A stretch of 64,000 bases of DNA from a bacterium (GCA_016702305.1 JADJEH010000001.1:620001-684000); one strand, 5' to 3'; positions 38,812 through 47,678 are shown, counted from the stretch's first letter. Notes: generated by a model from the sequence alone, not told the origin. Made by a program: numbers and translations.

Positions 38812-40377
38812 GTGGATCTTTCTATTGACGGCCATTCACTGACGCTCGAAGCCATTGAGCGCGTCAGTCGTGGCGCAACTGTCGGTCTGGCCGGACATGC
38901 CCGGCCGCAAATTGAAGCCGCCCGCGTGTGGATCGCACGGCTGGAACAGGCCGGACCGGATGCGCGCGTCGTGTACGGTATCAACACCGGCTTCGGCAGT
39001 CTGAAGAGCGAGCGCTTCTCCGTGCATGATGCACGCCGAGTGTCGCGTAACTTGATTATCTCGCATTGCAGCGGCACGGGCGTCCCGTTTTCAGAACAGG
39101 TTGTGCGTGCCGCGACTGTTTTGCGGGCCAACGCGCTCGCGCAAGGACGCTCGGGAGTACGCCCCATCGTCATTGAAACGCTGCTGGAACTGCTGAATCG
39201 CGGCGTCGTTCCCGTCGTGCCGTCACAAGGTTCGCTCGGTGCGTCAGGTGATCTGGCGCCGCTGTCCCACTTGGCCGCGGTGATTTCGCGCGATCCGGAT
39301 ATTGCCAGTGACGAGTCCAGCGGCGAAGCGTGGTATCAAGGTGAGCGTGTGAGTGGGGCGGAGGCCATGCGCCGCGCTGGACTCGAACGCTTAGTTCTCG
39401 AGGCCAAGGAAGGGCTGGCGCTCAATAATGGTGTGCAGTTCATGTGCGCCGTCTCGGTGCTGACTCTGCTCGAAGCCGAGCGCCTGCTCAAACTGCATGA
39501 TGTTTCCTTGGCGATGCACCTCGATGCGGCCTGTTGCGTGCGCACAGCGTTCGATCCGCGCATCGCCGGGTTGCGCAAGTACGCGGGGCAGCGCACGGTG
39601 GCCGGCAATGTTCTCAGCCTACTCGAAGGCAGCACCTCGACCGATAGCGATCCGCAGCGCATCCAGGACGCCTACTCCCTGCGCTGTTCGCCGCAAATCG
39701 CCGGAGCCGTCCGCGATGGACTAAAACATGTACGCGCCGGGTTGGAAATCGAAGTTAACTCGGTGACGGATAATCCGCTTGTCTTCGCCGAGGATGATCA
39801 GGTGATCTCCGGCGGCAATTTCCACGGTGATCCCGTGGGATTGCCTGTGGACTACATGAAGATCGTGCTCACGGAACTGGGCAATCTGGTCGAGCGCAGA
39901 GTATCACGCTTGATGGATCGCCATTTGAACCACGGCCTACCGCCCTATCTGGCTGCCCGGCCCGGCATTGATTCGGGCTTGATGATGGCAAGCTACACGG
40001 CGGCCGCCTTGGCCAGCGAAAACAAAGTGCTGGCACACCCCGCTTCGATTGATACAATCCCGACCTCCGAGAATCAGGAAGACATCGTCTCGATGGGCAC
40101 GCACGGCGCCCGGCAGGCCGCGGAGATTCTTGGTAACGTGCAGAAGATTGTTGCCATAGAATTCCTTTGCGCCACGCAGGCGCTCCACGTCCGGCACAAA
40201 CTTTCGCCGCATCTGCATTATGGCAAAGGCACGCAGGCGGCCTGGGAGTGCATGCGCACCCAGATTCAGCCACTGATCCGTGATCGCTATGTCGCTGATG
40301 ACATCGCCAAGTCCATTGAGCTGGTTAAGTCCGGTGAATTGCTGAGTGCGGTCACATCCGTGGTTAACCTGGCCTGA
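38812..40377 (+). CDS. hutH: Histidine ammonia-lyase (aromatic amino acid lyase family)
   Basis: 521 residues, normal length, from GTG 38812. It shows YGINTGFGSLKSERF, the MIO-forming Ala144-Ser145-Gly146 in GSLGASGDLAPLSHLA, and the downstream NGVQFM and PTSENQEDIVSMG motifs. The SH pair after VSRNLII fits histidine rather than tyrosine preference, so deamination of histidine to urocanate is the likely reaction. No hutU, hutI or hutG lies alongside, so either the rest of the pathway is elsewhere or the enzyme has another use. The upstream HTH gene is 12 bases away. Confidence 0.88.
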   Translation: MDLSIDGHSLTLEAIERVSRGATVGLAGHARPQIEAARVWIARLEQAGPDARVVYGINTGFGSLKSERFSVHDARRVSRNLIISHCSGTGVPFSEQVVRAATVLRANALAQGRSGVRPIVIETLLELLNRGVVPVVPSQGSLGASGDLAPLSHLAAVISRDPDIASDESSGEAWYQGERVSGAEAMRRAGLERLVLEAKEGLALNNGVQFMCAVSVLTLLEAERLLKLHDVSLAMHLDAACCVRTAFDPRIAGLRKYAGQRTVAGNVLSLLEGSTSTDSDPQRIQDAYSLRCSPQIAGAVRDGLKHVRAGLEIEVNSVTDNPLVFAEDDQVISGGNFHGDPVGLPVDYMKIVLTELGNLVERRVSRLMDRHLNHGLPPYLAARPGIDSGLMMASYTAAALASENKVLAHPASIDTIPTSENQEDIVSMGTHGARQAAEILGNVQKIVAIEFLCATQALHVRHKLSPHLHYGKGTQAAWECMRTQIQPLIRDRYVADDIAKSIELVKSGELLSAVTSVVNLA

Positions 40378-40431
40378 TCCCTTTGCGCTGGGCGGGGACT
40401 TCGTGCAGCAATTCCCGCCGGTGCCTGAGCA

Positions 40432-41079
40432 ATGCAAAACCACCCATTCTGGACCCTTATCGAAACACACGCCGAGCAGGAGCAGCTACTCCTGCTCGCC
40501 GCGCTCTCGGTGCTCTGGTTGAAACCGCAGGATCCGTTGGCCCGCGCAATTGTCGTCCGCTATCGCGAACGTCAGTACTCGATTGAGGCGTTGCGTGAGG
40601 CGGCCCTGCAATTATTCCTGTTGGCGGGTTTTCAGGCGTCGCTCGAAGCCGCCTTCATGATTCACGATGTCTATGGCAACGGCCTGCCCGCGCATTCGGA
40701 TGAGCTGATTGATCTGCCGCCGATGGGGACGTTCGAACGCGGCTGGTCCCTGCAAGCCGAAGTCTATCGCGGCAATGTTGAGAAATTGCGCCTCAATCTC
40801 GAGGGGATCAGCCCGGAGTTGTCGCGCTGGACGGTCTGGATCGGCTATGGTCTGGTGATGTCCAGACCGGGTATTCCGGCAGCGTGGCGCGAGTTATTGG
40901 AGATCGCGGTCTTGTCGGTCATGGGTTTTCCCCGGCAGCTCTTTTCTCACCTGAAAGGAGCGCTAAACCTCGGTGCCACGGCCACGGAAGTCGAGTTATC
41001 TCTGAGTGTTGCTGAGCTGGTAACCTCGCCCGAGGCTCTCCGGCCCGCCTGGCAGATGTGGCGCCGGATTGACAAGTAG
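40432..41079 (+). CDS. Carboxymuconolactone decarboxylase/AhpD-like family protein
   Basis: 215 residues, all-alpha. The LLAALSVLWLK opening, REAALQLFLLAGFQASLEAA and the C-terminal ELLEIAVLSVMGFPRQLFSHLKGAL block resemble two half-repeats of the CMD/AhpD fold. The usual redox CxxC is absent, so a peroxidase-reductase role like AhpD is unlikely; no substrate can be inferred. It begins 54 bases after the ammonia-lyase stop, with a terminator directly after, suggesting it closes that transcription unit. Confidence 0.6.
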   Translation: MQNHPFWTLIETHAEQEQLLLLAALSVLWLKPQDPLARAIVVRYRERQYSIEALREAALQLFLLAGFQASLEAAFMIHDVYGNGLPAHSDELIDLPPMGTFERGWSLQAEVYRGNVEKLRLNLEGISPELSRWTVWIGYGLVMSRPGIPAAWRELLEIAVLSVMGFPRQLFSHLKGALNLGATATEVELSLSVAELVTSPEALRPAWQMWRRIDK

Positions 41080-41105
41080 ACTCTGACAAATTGGCAGAAA
41101 TTTCT

Positions 41106-41136
41106 GGCAGACTCAAAACTGAGTCTGCCGTTTTCT
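41106..41136 (+). terminator. Intrinsic terminator upstream of dnaK
   Basis: Perfect 10-base arms GGCAGACTCA (41106-41115) and TGAGTCTGCC (41120-41129), AAAC loop, then a T-run. Confidence 0.85.
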
Positions 41137-41162
41137 ATTTGTAAATTATTACTTTAGATAAC

Positions 41163-41178
41163 TGGTATGCCCCTTGCC
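41163..41178 (+). promoter_or_regulatory. Possible sigma-54-type promoter of dnaK
   Basis: TGGTATGCCCCTTGCC has GG and GC separated by exactly 10 bases, matching the -24/-12 layout (TGGCAC-N5-TTGC). It would start RNA about 45 bases before the dnaK ATG. No CIRCE element (TTAGCACTC inverted repeat) is present in the region. Confidence 0.35.
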
Positions 41179-41233
41179 TTAATAGATGATGCATTACTCG
41201 AAGTTTGAAGCTACTCATACAAGGACTCCGCAC

Positions 41234-43132
41234 ATGTCGAAAATCATTGGAATTGACCTCGGTACCACCAACTCCTGCGTCTCTGTCATCGAGGGCGGCG
41301 AGCCGGTGGTCATCCCCAACAGCGAAGGCGCGCGCACCACGCCGTCCATTGTCGCGTTCTCGAAAACCGGCGAGCGACTCGTCGGCGCGGCGGCCAAACG
41401 TCAGGCCGTCACCAATCCCAAGAAAACCATTTACTCCATCAAGCGCTTCATGGGCCGCCGTCGTGACGAGGTCGAGCACGAAATGAAGCTCGTGCCCTAC
41501 GAACTCGTCGGCGGGTCGGGGCTGGCGCGTGTCAAAATCGAAGACAAGGAATATACGCCCGCCGAAATCTCGGCCATGATTCTGCAAAAGATGAAGCAGA
41601 CGGCCGAAGATTATTTGGGCGAAAAGGTGCACAAGGCCGTGATTACCGTGCCCGCGTATTTCAACGACGCGCAGCGCCAGGCGACCAAGGACGCCGGCGA
41701 GGTAGCGGGTCTGGAAGTCGTGCGCATTATCAACGAGCCGACCGCGGCGGCGTTGGCTTATGGTCTTGACAAAGAACACAAGGACGAAAAAATCGCCGTC
41801 TATGACTTGGGTGGCGGCACGTTTGATATATCGATTCTCGAACTCGGTGACGGCGTCTTTGAAGTGAAATCCACGAACGGCGACACCCACTTGGGTGGCG
41901 ACGACTGGGATCAGCGCCTGATTGATTTTCTCGCCGATGAATTCAAGAAGCTGGAAGGCATTGACCTGCGCAAGGACCCAATGGCGCTGCAGCGCTTGAA
42001 AGAAGCCGCTGAGAAGGCCAAAATCGAGGTCTCGGGCTCCTCGCAGACGCAGGTGAATCTGCCATTTATCACAGCGACCGCCGACGGCCCGAAGCACTTG
42101 GACATTGTGGTTACGCGCGCGAAATTCCAAGAGCTGACCGAAGACCTCGTGCAGCGTTCGATCACGCCGGTGCGCAAAGCCCTGGCCGATGCGGGTATGC
42201 GTCCGTCGGATATTGACGAGGTGATCCTGGTCGGCGGTTCAACGCGCATGCCGCGCATTATCGAAGTCGTCAAAGAGTTCTTCGGCAAGGAGCCGCATCG
42301 CGGTGTGAACCCGGATGAAGTCGTGGCGGTCGGTGCCGCGATTCAGGGCGGTATTCTGGCCGGCGATGTCAAGGATGTCTTGCTGCTCGACGTAACGCCG
42401 CTGTCGCTCGGTATCGAGACGATGGGTGGCGTGATGACCAAGCTCATCGAGTCGAACACCACGATTCCCACGCGCAAAACGGAAGTCTTCTCAACGGCCA
42501 GCGATTCACAGCCGTCAGTCGAGATTCACGTCTTGCAGGGCGAGCGCCCGATGGCCGTGGACAACAAGACGATTGGCCGCTTCACGCTCGACGGGATTCC
42601 ACCCGCGCCGCGCGGCATTCCGCAGATTGAAGTGACGTTCGACATTGACGCCAACGGCATTCTGTCGGTGCACGCCAAGGACAAGGCCACCAACAAGGAG
42701 CAGTCCATCAAGATCACGCACTCGAGCGGTCTGTCGAAGGAAGAGATCGAGCGCATGAAGAGCGATGCCAAGTCGCATGCCGACGAGGACAAGAAGCGCC
42801 GCGAAGAGGTGGACATTCGCAATGCCGCCGACGCGCTGGTGTTCCAGACCGAGCGGCAAATGAAGGAACTCGAAGAAAAACTCGGCGCCGACAACAAGGC
42901 CAAGCTCGAAGCGGCCGTCGGTCGCGTGAAGGAAGCGCTCAAGGGTTCGAGCATCAACGAAGTCAAGAGCGCGACCGAAGACCTGTCGAGCGTCTGGCAG
43001 CAGATCGCGCCGTCGCTCTATCAGGACGCACAGCAAGGCCAGCCCACCGGCGCGCCCGAAGAATCCACCACCACCGAAGAGCCGCGCACCGAAAGCGCCG
43101 ACTACGAAGTCGTGGATGATAAGAAGAAGTAA
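41234..43132 (+). CDS. dnaK: Molecular chaperone DnaK (Hsp70)
   Basis: 632 residues from ATG 41234, chosen because the conserved start MSKIIGIDLGTTNSCVSV begins there with AAGGA upstream; an in-frame ATG at 41186 would add 16 atypical residues. The ATPase domain shows AVITVPAYFNDAQRQATKDA, NEPTAAALAYG, DLGGGTFDISILE and LVGGSTRMPRI. The substrate domain has LLDVTPLSLGIETMGGVMT, and an acidic tail follows (ESADYEVVDDKKK). It folds nascent and stressed proteins with DnaJ and GrpE, neither of which is in the window. clpB, its disaggregation partner, is the next functional gene downstream. Confidence 0.97.
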   Translation: MSKIIGIDLGTTNSCVSVIEGGEPVVIPNSEGARTTPSIVAFSKTGERLVGAAAKRQAVTNPKKTIYSIKRFMGRRRDEVEHEMKLVPYELVGGSGLARVKIEDKEYTPAEISAMILQKMKQTAEDYLGEKVHKAVITVPAYFNDAQRQATKDAGEVAGLEVVRIINEPTAAALAYGLDKEHKDEKIAVYDLGGGTFDISILELGDGVFEVKSTNGDTHLGGDDWDQRLIDFLADEFKKLEGIDLRKDPMALQRLKEAAEKAKIEVSGSSQTQVNLPFITATADGPKHLDIVVTRAKFQELTEDLVQRSITPVRKALADAGMRPSDIDEVILVGGSTRMPRIIEVVKEFFGKEPHRGVNPDEVVAVGAAIQGGILAGDVKDVLLLDVTPLSLGIETMGGVMTKLIESNTTIPTRKTEVFSTASDSQPSVEIHVLQGERPMAVDNKTIGRFTLDGIPPAPRGIPQIEVTFDIDANGILSVHAKDKATNKEQSIKITHSSGLSKEEIERMKSDAKSHADEDKKRREEVDIRNAADALVFQTERQMKELEEKLGADNKAKLEAAVGRVKEALKGSSINEVKSATEDLSSVWQQIAPSLYQDAQQGQPTGAPEESTTTEEPRTESADYEVVDDKKK

Positions 43133-43164
43133 ACATCCCCTGGCGGGCCGAAAGGCCCGCGGGT

Positions 43165-43188
43165 TGGCGCCCAGCTTGCTGGGCAAAA
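43165..43188 (+). repeat. REP-like palindrome 1
   Basis: Arms GCCCAGC (43169-43175) and GCTGGGC (43178-43184) with TT between, flanked by tggc and aaaa. Identical in its core to the copy at 43617. Confidence 0.7.
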
Positions 43189-43392
43189 TCCCAGCCGCGC
43201 TTCCAATACGATTTCACAAACTTAGAGGTAAAATCGGTTCGCACATTTCGTTACAATTGCCGAAACAGGGCAAGTCATGAGGGGACTGATGTCAGAGATA
43301 GGTGATCTGCCATGTTGGTGGAAGTTCACAGTATGATTTGTCGAAGGGGGATTGTAATCATGCCGTCGGGACGGTTAGGCCGAAATGTCTAG

Positions 43393-43602
43393 CACAGCTG
43401 CCCTTGGGCGAATGCATTCAAGGCGAAATCAACCGTAGAGATAATCAAGTTCCAAAATACACCCGGAACAAAATTCTGGCAAGACGACTTTCATGATCGA
43501 ATCATTCGCAACGAAGAAGAACGAAACAGAATTGCTGAGTATATTCGTTTGAATCCAATCCGCTGGGGAGAAGATTCAGAAAACCCAGCCATGTCAAGCT
43601 GA
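43393..43602 (+). pseudogene. Remnant of a REP-associated tyrosine transposase (RAYT, Y1_Tnp/IS200-like)
   Basis: An open frame without a plausible start reads ..NAFKAKSTVEIIK, then FWQDDFHDRIIRNEEERNRI and AEYIRLNPIRWGEDSENP before the TGA at 43600. This is the C-terminal part of RAYT proteins: the W-Q-x-x-F-x-D-x-I-I-R-x-E block and the Y-I-x-x-N-P-x-R-W block are diagnostic. The N-terminal catalytic half (HUH and Tyr) is missing or scrambled upstream; a stop at 43390 closes the frame. Base composition is more AT-rich than its surroundings. REP-like palindromes lie on both sides, as expected for this element class. It is no longer functional. Confidence 0.75.
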
Positions 43603-43616
43603 CCGCAGCTCGAATG

Positions 43617-43640
43617 TAGCGCCCAGCTTGCTGGGCAAAA
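43617..43640 (+). repeat. REP-like palindrome 2
   Basis: tagc, then GCCCAGC (43621-43627), TT, GCTGGGC (43630-43636), then aaaa; same orientation as copy 1, 15 bases after the transposase remnant stop. Confidence 0.75.
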
Positions 43641-43690
43641 ACCCCCGTAACAGTCGGTAATTTCAAGGTGCGTTGAGGATGTTTGGGGTA

Positions 43691-43714
43691 TTTTGCCCGC
43701 GAACGCGGGCGCTA
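43691..43714 (-). repeat. REP-like palindrome 3, inverted variant
   Basis: On the minus strand it reads tagc, GCCCGC, GTTC, GCGGGC, aaaa, so the flanks match copy 2 while the stem differs by compensatory changes. Copies 2 and 3 face each other. Confidence 0.7.
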
Positions 43715-43848
43715 CAGGAGGCAAAACGGCGCTCTAACTTCTTCGCACCCCATTTCACAACCCTAAAACCAACTTCACTAAACACAACTACTCCCGTTCC
43801 GCCAATTGTTAGGATTGAACGCAAAAACAGCAGCTTGGGGGACACCAC

Positions 43849-46419
43849 ATGAACATAGATCAATGGACCATTAAGGCGCAGGAAGCGCTGCAAGCGGCGC
43901 AGGCGATTGCGCGGGATCAGAGTCATCAGGCGCTGACGCCGCTGCATTTGCTCGGCGGCATGCTGCGCGACAGCGAAGGGATTGCCGCCGAAATTCTGGG
44001 CAAGCTCGGCAAGAATGCCGACGACGTGCGCCGCTTGGTGGATGTTGAAATCGCCACGATGCCGCGCGTCACGGGCTCCGTGGGTTCCACGTATCTTGCG
44101 CCGGAAACGTCGCAGCTGTTCGAGCGCGCACTGAAAGAAATGAGCGACCTCGGCGATGAGTTCCTGTCCGTCGAGCATCTGCTGCTCGCGCTCACGTCCG
44201 GTGAGGACGACGCCGCGAAGTTCCTGAAGGAGTCGCGGATTTCGCATGCGGACGTCTTGAAAGCGATGAAGGACCTGCGCGGCGGTCAGCGTGTCAAGGA
44301 TCAAACTCCCGAGGACAAATACCGCGCGCTGGACAAGTACGGCCGCGACTTGACGGAACTTGCACGGCGAGGCAAGCTCGATCCGGTCATCGGCCGCGAC
44401 GAAGAGATCCGCCGCGTGCTGCAGGTGCTCACGCGCCGCACGAAGAACAACCCCGTGCTGATCGGCGAGCCCGGAGTGGGGAAGACCGCCATCGCGGAAG
44501 GCCTCGCACAGCGCATCGTGGCGGGCGACGTGCCCGAATCGCTCAAGAACAAACGCGTCGTCACGCTCGATTTGGGCAGCCTCGTGGCCGGTGCGAAGTA
44601 TCGCGGTGAATTCGAAGAGCGGCTCAAGGCCGTGCTCAAGGAAGTCACGAGCGCGGAAGGCGCAATCATCCTGTTCATCGACGAAATGCACCAGTTGGTC
44701 GGCGCAGGCAAAACCGACGGCGCGATGGACGCGTCGAATCTGCTCAAGCCCGCCTTGGCGCGCGGTGAGCTGCACTGCGTTGGTGCGACCACGATTGACG
44801 AATACCGCAAGCACATCGAGAAGGATGCCGCACTCGAACGCCGCTTTCAGCCGATTATGGTTCTGGAGCCGTCGGTCGAGGACATGATCTCGATTCTGCG
44901 CGGTCTGAAAGAGAAGTACGAAGTGCACCACGGTGTGCGCATCACCGATGCCGCGCTGATTGCGGCCGCGCAATTGGCCGACCGCTACATCACCGACCGC
45001 TTCATGCCCGATAAGGCCATTGACCTGATTGACGAAGCGGCATCGAAGCTGCGTCTGGAAATTGACTCAATGCCCGATGAGATTGACGCGCTCGTACGCA
45101 AAATCCGCCAGCTCGAAATCGAGAAGGTGGCCGTCGCCCGCGAGAAAGACGCAGCCTCGCAGGAGCGCCTGACCGCAATTGACGATGAGTTAGGCAAGCT
45201 CAAAAGCGCCGAGAAGACGCTGCGCCGCCAATGGGAGCAGGAGAAGCAGGTCATTCAGCAAAGCCGCCAGATCAAGGAGCAGATCGAGCAGGCAAAACTC
45301 GACGAGCAGAAGGCCGAACGGATGGGCGATCTGGGTAAGGTCTCCGAGATTCGCTATGGGCTGTTGCGCGAACTGGAACGCAAACTCGAACGCGCGCAGG
45401 AGGATTTGGCGCGTTTGCAAACGTCGCAAGCGCTGCTGAAGGAAGAGGTCAGCGAGGATGACATCGCCGAAGTGGTTGCGAAGTGGACCGGGATACCGGT
45501 CTCGCGCATGCTGGAAGGCGAGCGCGAGAAACTGCTGCACATTGAAGAACGGCTGCACGGCCGAATTGTCGGGCAAGACGTGGCAGTACATGCCGTCGCG
45601 GCAGCGATTCGTCGAGGCCGCGCCGGGCTATCCGAAGAGAACAAGCCGATCGGCAGCTTCCTGTTCCTCGGGCCAACCGGAGTCGGGAAGACCGAACTGG
45701 CACGAGCGCTGAGTGAGTTCTTGTTTAATGACGAGCATGCCATGATTCGCATTGACATGTCGGAGTACCAGGAGCGGCATACTGTATCGCGCTTGATCGG
45801 TGCGCCGCCCGGCTACGTCGGTCATGAGGAGGGCGGACAGCTCACCGAGGCCGTGCGTCGCCGTCCGTACAGCGTGCTGCTGCTCGACGAGATCGAAAAG
45901 GCGCATCCCGATGTGTGGAACATCCTGCTGCAAGTGCTTGACGACGGTCGCCTGACGGACTCGAAAGGGCGCACCGTGGATTTCAAGAACACGATTGTGA
46001 TCATGACCTCAAACATCGGTTCAGACATCATCAGCGCCCGCGCCGAAGTGCTGGAGAGCAAGCGCGGTTATGAAGAGGTGCGGACCGAAGTGCTGGAATT
46101 GCTGAAGCGCTCGGTGCGGCCCGAGTTCCTGAATCGAATTGACGAGGTCCTGGTCTTCGGTGCGCTGACGCAGGCCGATCTGACGCGCATCCTCGACCTG
46201 CAATTGGCCGGGGCCACGCAGCGTCTCGCCAAGCAGCAGATCACACTGACCCTGTCGGCCGACGCTAAGGCGCTGATTCTCGCTCACGGCTACGACCCGG
46301 TCTTCGGGGCCCGCCCCATGAAGCGTGCGCTCCAGACCCTGCTGCTGAACCCACTGGCCGAGGAAATCCTGGCCGGAAAAGCGGTTTCGGGAGGTTTTTT
46401 TTGTATATTAGTCGCTTAG
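43849..46419 (+). CDS. clpB: ATP-dependent disaggregase ClpB (Hsp104/AAA+)
   Basis: 856 residues. An N-terminal Clp_N domain (1-145), NBD1 with Walker A GEPGVGKTAIAEGLA and Walker B ILFIDEMHQLVG, a long coiled-coil M domain at about 400-530 that separates ClpB from ClpA/ClpC, NBD2 with GPTGVGKTELARAL and LLLDEIEKAHPDV, and a C-terminal D2-small domain. It works with DnaK to pull proteins out of aggregates. The last residues (AGKAVSGGFFCILVA) are shorter than and unlike the usual acidic ClpB tail, and lie over an eight-T run, so the true end could be affected by a run-length error or may double as transcript end. Gene order dnaK-clpB suggests a heat-shock neighbourhood. Confidence 0.95.
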   Translation: MNIDQWTIKAQEALQAAQAIARDQSHQALTPLHLLGGMLRDSEGIAAEILGKLGKNADDVRRLVDVEIATMPRVTGSVGSTYLAPETSQLFERALKEMSDLGDEFLSVEHLLLALTSGEDDAAKFLKESRISHADVLKAMKDLRGGQRVKDQTPEDKYRALDKYGRDLTELARRGKLDPVIGRDEEIRRVLQVLTRRTKNNPVLIGEPGVGKTAIAEGLAQRIVAGDVPESLKNKRVVTLDLGSLVAGAKYRGEFEERLKAVLKEVTSAEGAIILFIDEMHQLVGAGKTDGAMDASNLLKPALARGELHCVGATTIDEYRKHIEKDAALERRFQPIMVLEPSVEDMISILRGLKEKYEVHHGVRITDAALIAAAQLADRYITDRFMPDKAIDLIDEAASKLRLEIDSMPDEIDALVRKIRQLEIEKVAVAREKDAASQERLTAIDDELGKLKSAEKTLRRQWEQEKQVIQQSRQIKEQIEQAKLDEQKAERMGDLGKVSEIRYGLLRELERKLERAQEDLARLQTSQALLKEEVSEDDIAEVVAKWTGIPVSRMLEGEREKLLHIEERLHGRIVGQDVAVHAVAAAIRRGRAGLSEENKPIGSFLFLGPTGVGKTELARALSEFLFNDEHAMIRIDMSEYQERHTVSRLIGAPPGYVGHEEGGQLTEAVRRRPYSVLLLDEIEKAHPDVWNILLQVLDDGRLTDSKGRTVDFKNTIVIMTSNIGSDIISARAEVLESKRGYEEVRTEVLELLKRSVRPEFLNRIDEVLVFGALTQADLTRILDLQLAGATQRLAKQQITLTLSADAKALILAHGYDPVFGARPMKRALQTLLLNPLAEEILAGKAVSGGFFCILVA

Positions 46420-46487
46420 CTGGATAATTATATGCAATTTGCAATTACAACTGCCCCCCAGCCTCACTAATTCGTTAATCCCTTGTT

Positions 46488-46895
46488 ATGGATCGAAAAA
46501 TCAGAGTGTTAGTGGCCAAGCCCGGATTGGACGGCCACGACCGCGGCGCCAAAGTTATGGCAGCCGCTCTACGCGACGCCGGCATGGAGGTGATCTACAC
46601 AGGCCTCCGCCAGACTCCCGACATGATCGTTACCGCCGCTATGCAGGAAGACGTGGACGTGGTGGCCCTGTCCATCCTGTCTGGCGCACACATGACATTT
46701 TTCCCCGCCGTGCTGAAGCTGATGCAGGAAAAAGGCATCGGCGATGTGCTGCTGACCGGCGGCGGCATCATCCCCAAATCGGATATGGAGACGCTTGAAG
46801 CACAAGGCGTCGGCAAACTGTTCGGGCCGGGTACGCCGACAACTGAACCCATCGAGTATATCCGCAACTGGGTGAGCCAGCACCGCGCCGCCTAA
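46488..46895 (+). CDS. Stand-alone B12-binding domain, methylmalonyl-CoA mutase small subunit type
   Basis: 135 residues, closely matching the C-terminal cobalamin-binding domain of methylmalonyl-CoA mutase: KPGLDGHDRGAKVMA carries the DxHxxG cobalt-coordinating His, and VVALSILSGAHMTFFP and TGGGIIPKSDME form the rest of the nucleotide-tail pocket. The catalytic TIM-barrel subunit is not in the window; split mutases of this kind exist in several bacteria and archaea. It is the first gene of a long co-directional run; no cobalamin riboswitch is visible in the short upstream gap. Confidence 0.88.
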   Translation: MDRKIRVLVAKPGLDGHDRGAKVMAAALRDAGMEVIYTGLRQTPDMIVTAAMQEDVDVVALSILSGAHMTFFPAVLKLMQEKGIGDVLLTGGGIIPKSDMETLEAQGVGKLFGPGTPTTEPIEYIRNWVSQHRAA

Positions 46896-46928
46896 TCATC
46901 GTTCCTTCACAACTTCAACCCATAGCGC

Positions 46929-47678
46929 ATGTCCGGTCATAGTAAATGGGCGACGATCCGTCGCAAGAAAGAGAAGATAGACGCCGCCCGTGGCAAGGTC
47001 TTTACCAAGCTCATCCGGGAAATTCAAATCGCCGCGCGCATGGGCGGAGGTGATCCCAACTCCAACCCGCGACTGCGCACGGCCATTGACGCCGCCAAGG
47101 CCGCGAATATGCCCGCCGCGAATCTCGACCGCGCCGTTAAGAAAGGCGCAGGAGAACTCGACGGACAGGCTATGGAAGAGGTGGTGTACGAGGGCTACGG
47201 TCCGTCGGGTGTTGCCATTTTGATCGAGTGCGCGACCGACAACCGCAATCGCACGGTCGGCGAAATCCGCGCCGTCTTCAACAAACGCGGCGGCAGCATG
47301 GCCGAAGCCGGGTCCGTCGGCTGGATGTTTGAACGGCTGGGCTATCTGTCGCTCGACTTGTCGCAAGGCGATGAGGACGAGATGATGGAAATTGCCCTCG
47401 ATGCCGGAGCGTCCGATGTCAAAAGCGACGGCGAGATGTGGGAGGTCTTCTGCGCGACCAGCGACCTGTACATCGTCAAAGGCGGAATCGAAGCCAAAGG
47501 CAAGAAAGTGGACTCGGCGGAACTCTCGTTCATTGCCAAAACCACCACGCGCGTGGAAGAGGCAGGTGCCGCGAAGTCGGTCTTGGGTCTCATCGAAGCG
47601 CTTGAAGAGCTTGACGACGTGCAAAACGTCTATTCAAACTATGACATGGACGACGAGCTGATCGAGAGCATTGTCTGA
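46929..47678 (+). CDS. YebC/PmpR family (TACO1-like) protein
   Basis: 249 residues, full length. It has the family start SGHSKWATIRRKKEKIDAAR GKVFTKL and the middle EGYGPSGVAILIECATDNRNRT block. Family members act as transcriptional regulators or, in recent work on YebC/TACO1 proteins, help ribosomes through proline-rich stretches. Its stop overlaps the ruvC ATG by one base, the classic yebC-ruvC arrangement, pointing to co-expression with the Holliday-junction genes. Confidence 0.93.
   Translation: MSGHSKWATIRRKKEKIDAARGKVFTKLIREIQIAARMGGGDPNSNPRLRTAIDAAKAANMPAANLDRAVKKGAGELDGQAMEEVVYEGYGPSGVAILIECATDNRNRTVGEIRAVFNKRGGSMAEAGSVGWMFERLGYLSLDLSQGDEDEMMEIALDAGASDVKSDGEMWEVFCATSDLYIVKGGIEAKGKKVDSAELSFIAKTTTRVEEAGAAKSVLGLIEALEELDDVQNVYSNYDMDDELIESIV

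Larger units (their letters stand above)
43133..43848. other. Intergenic region, 716 bases, REP palindromes and transposase relic
   Basis: Between dnaK and clpB there is no intact gene. A GC hairpin (43143-43149 / 43154-43160, GAAA loop) follows dnaK and may be its 3' structure. After it come three REP-like palindromes and a decayed RAYT transposase, listed separately. The last 130 bases before clpB should hold its promoter, but no convincing boxes were identified. Confidence 0.7.

Noticed and set aside
41080..41233. A CIRCE element or HrcA-type control upstream of dnaK
   Set aside because: No TTAGCACTC/GAGTGCTAA inverted repeat is present; the inverted repeat at 41106-41129 is a terminator.
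43663..44973. A 436-codon minus-strand open frame over clpB
   Set aside because: A shadow of the ClpB coding frame; low-complexity composition and no family resemblance.
46420..46487. Cobalamin riboswitch before the B12-binding gene
   Set aside because: The gap is 68 bases and lacks the conserved B12 box.
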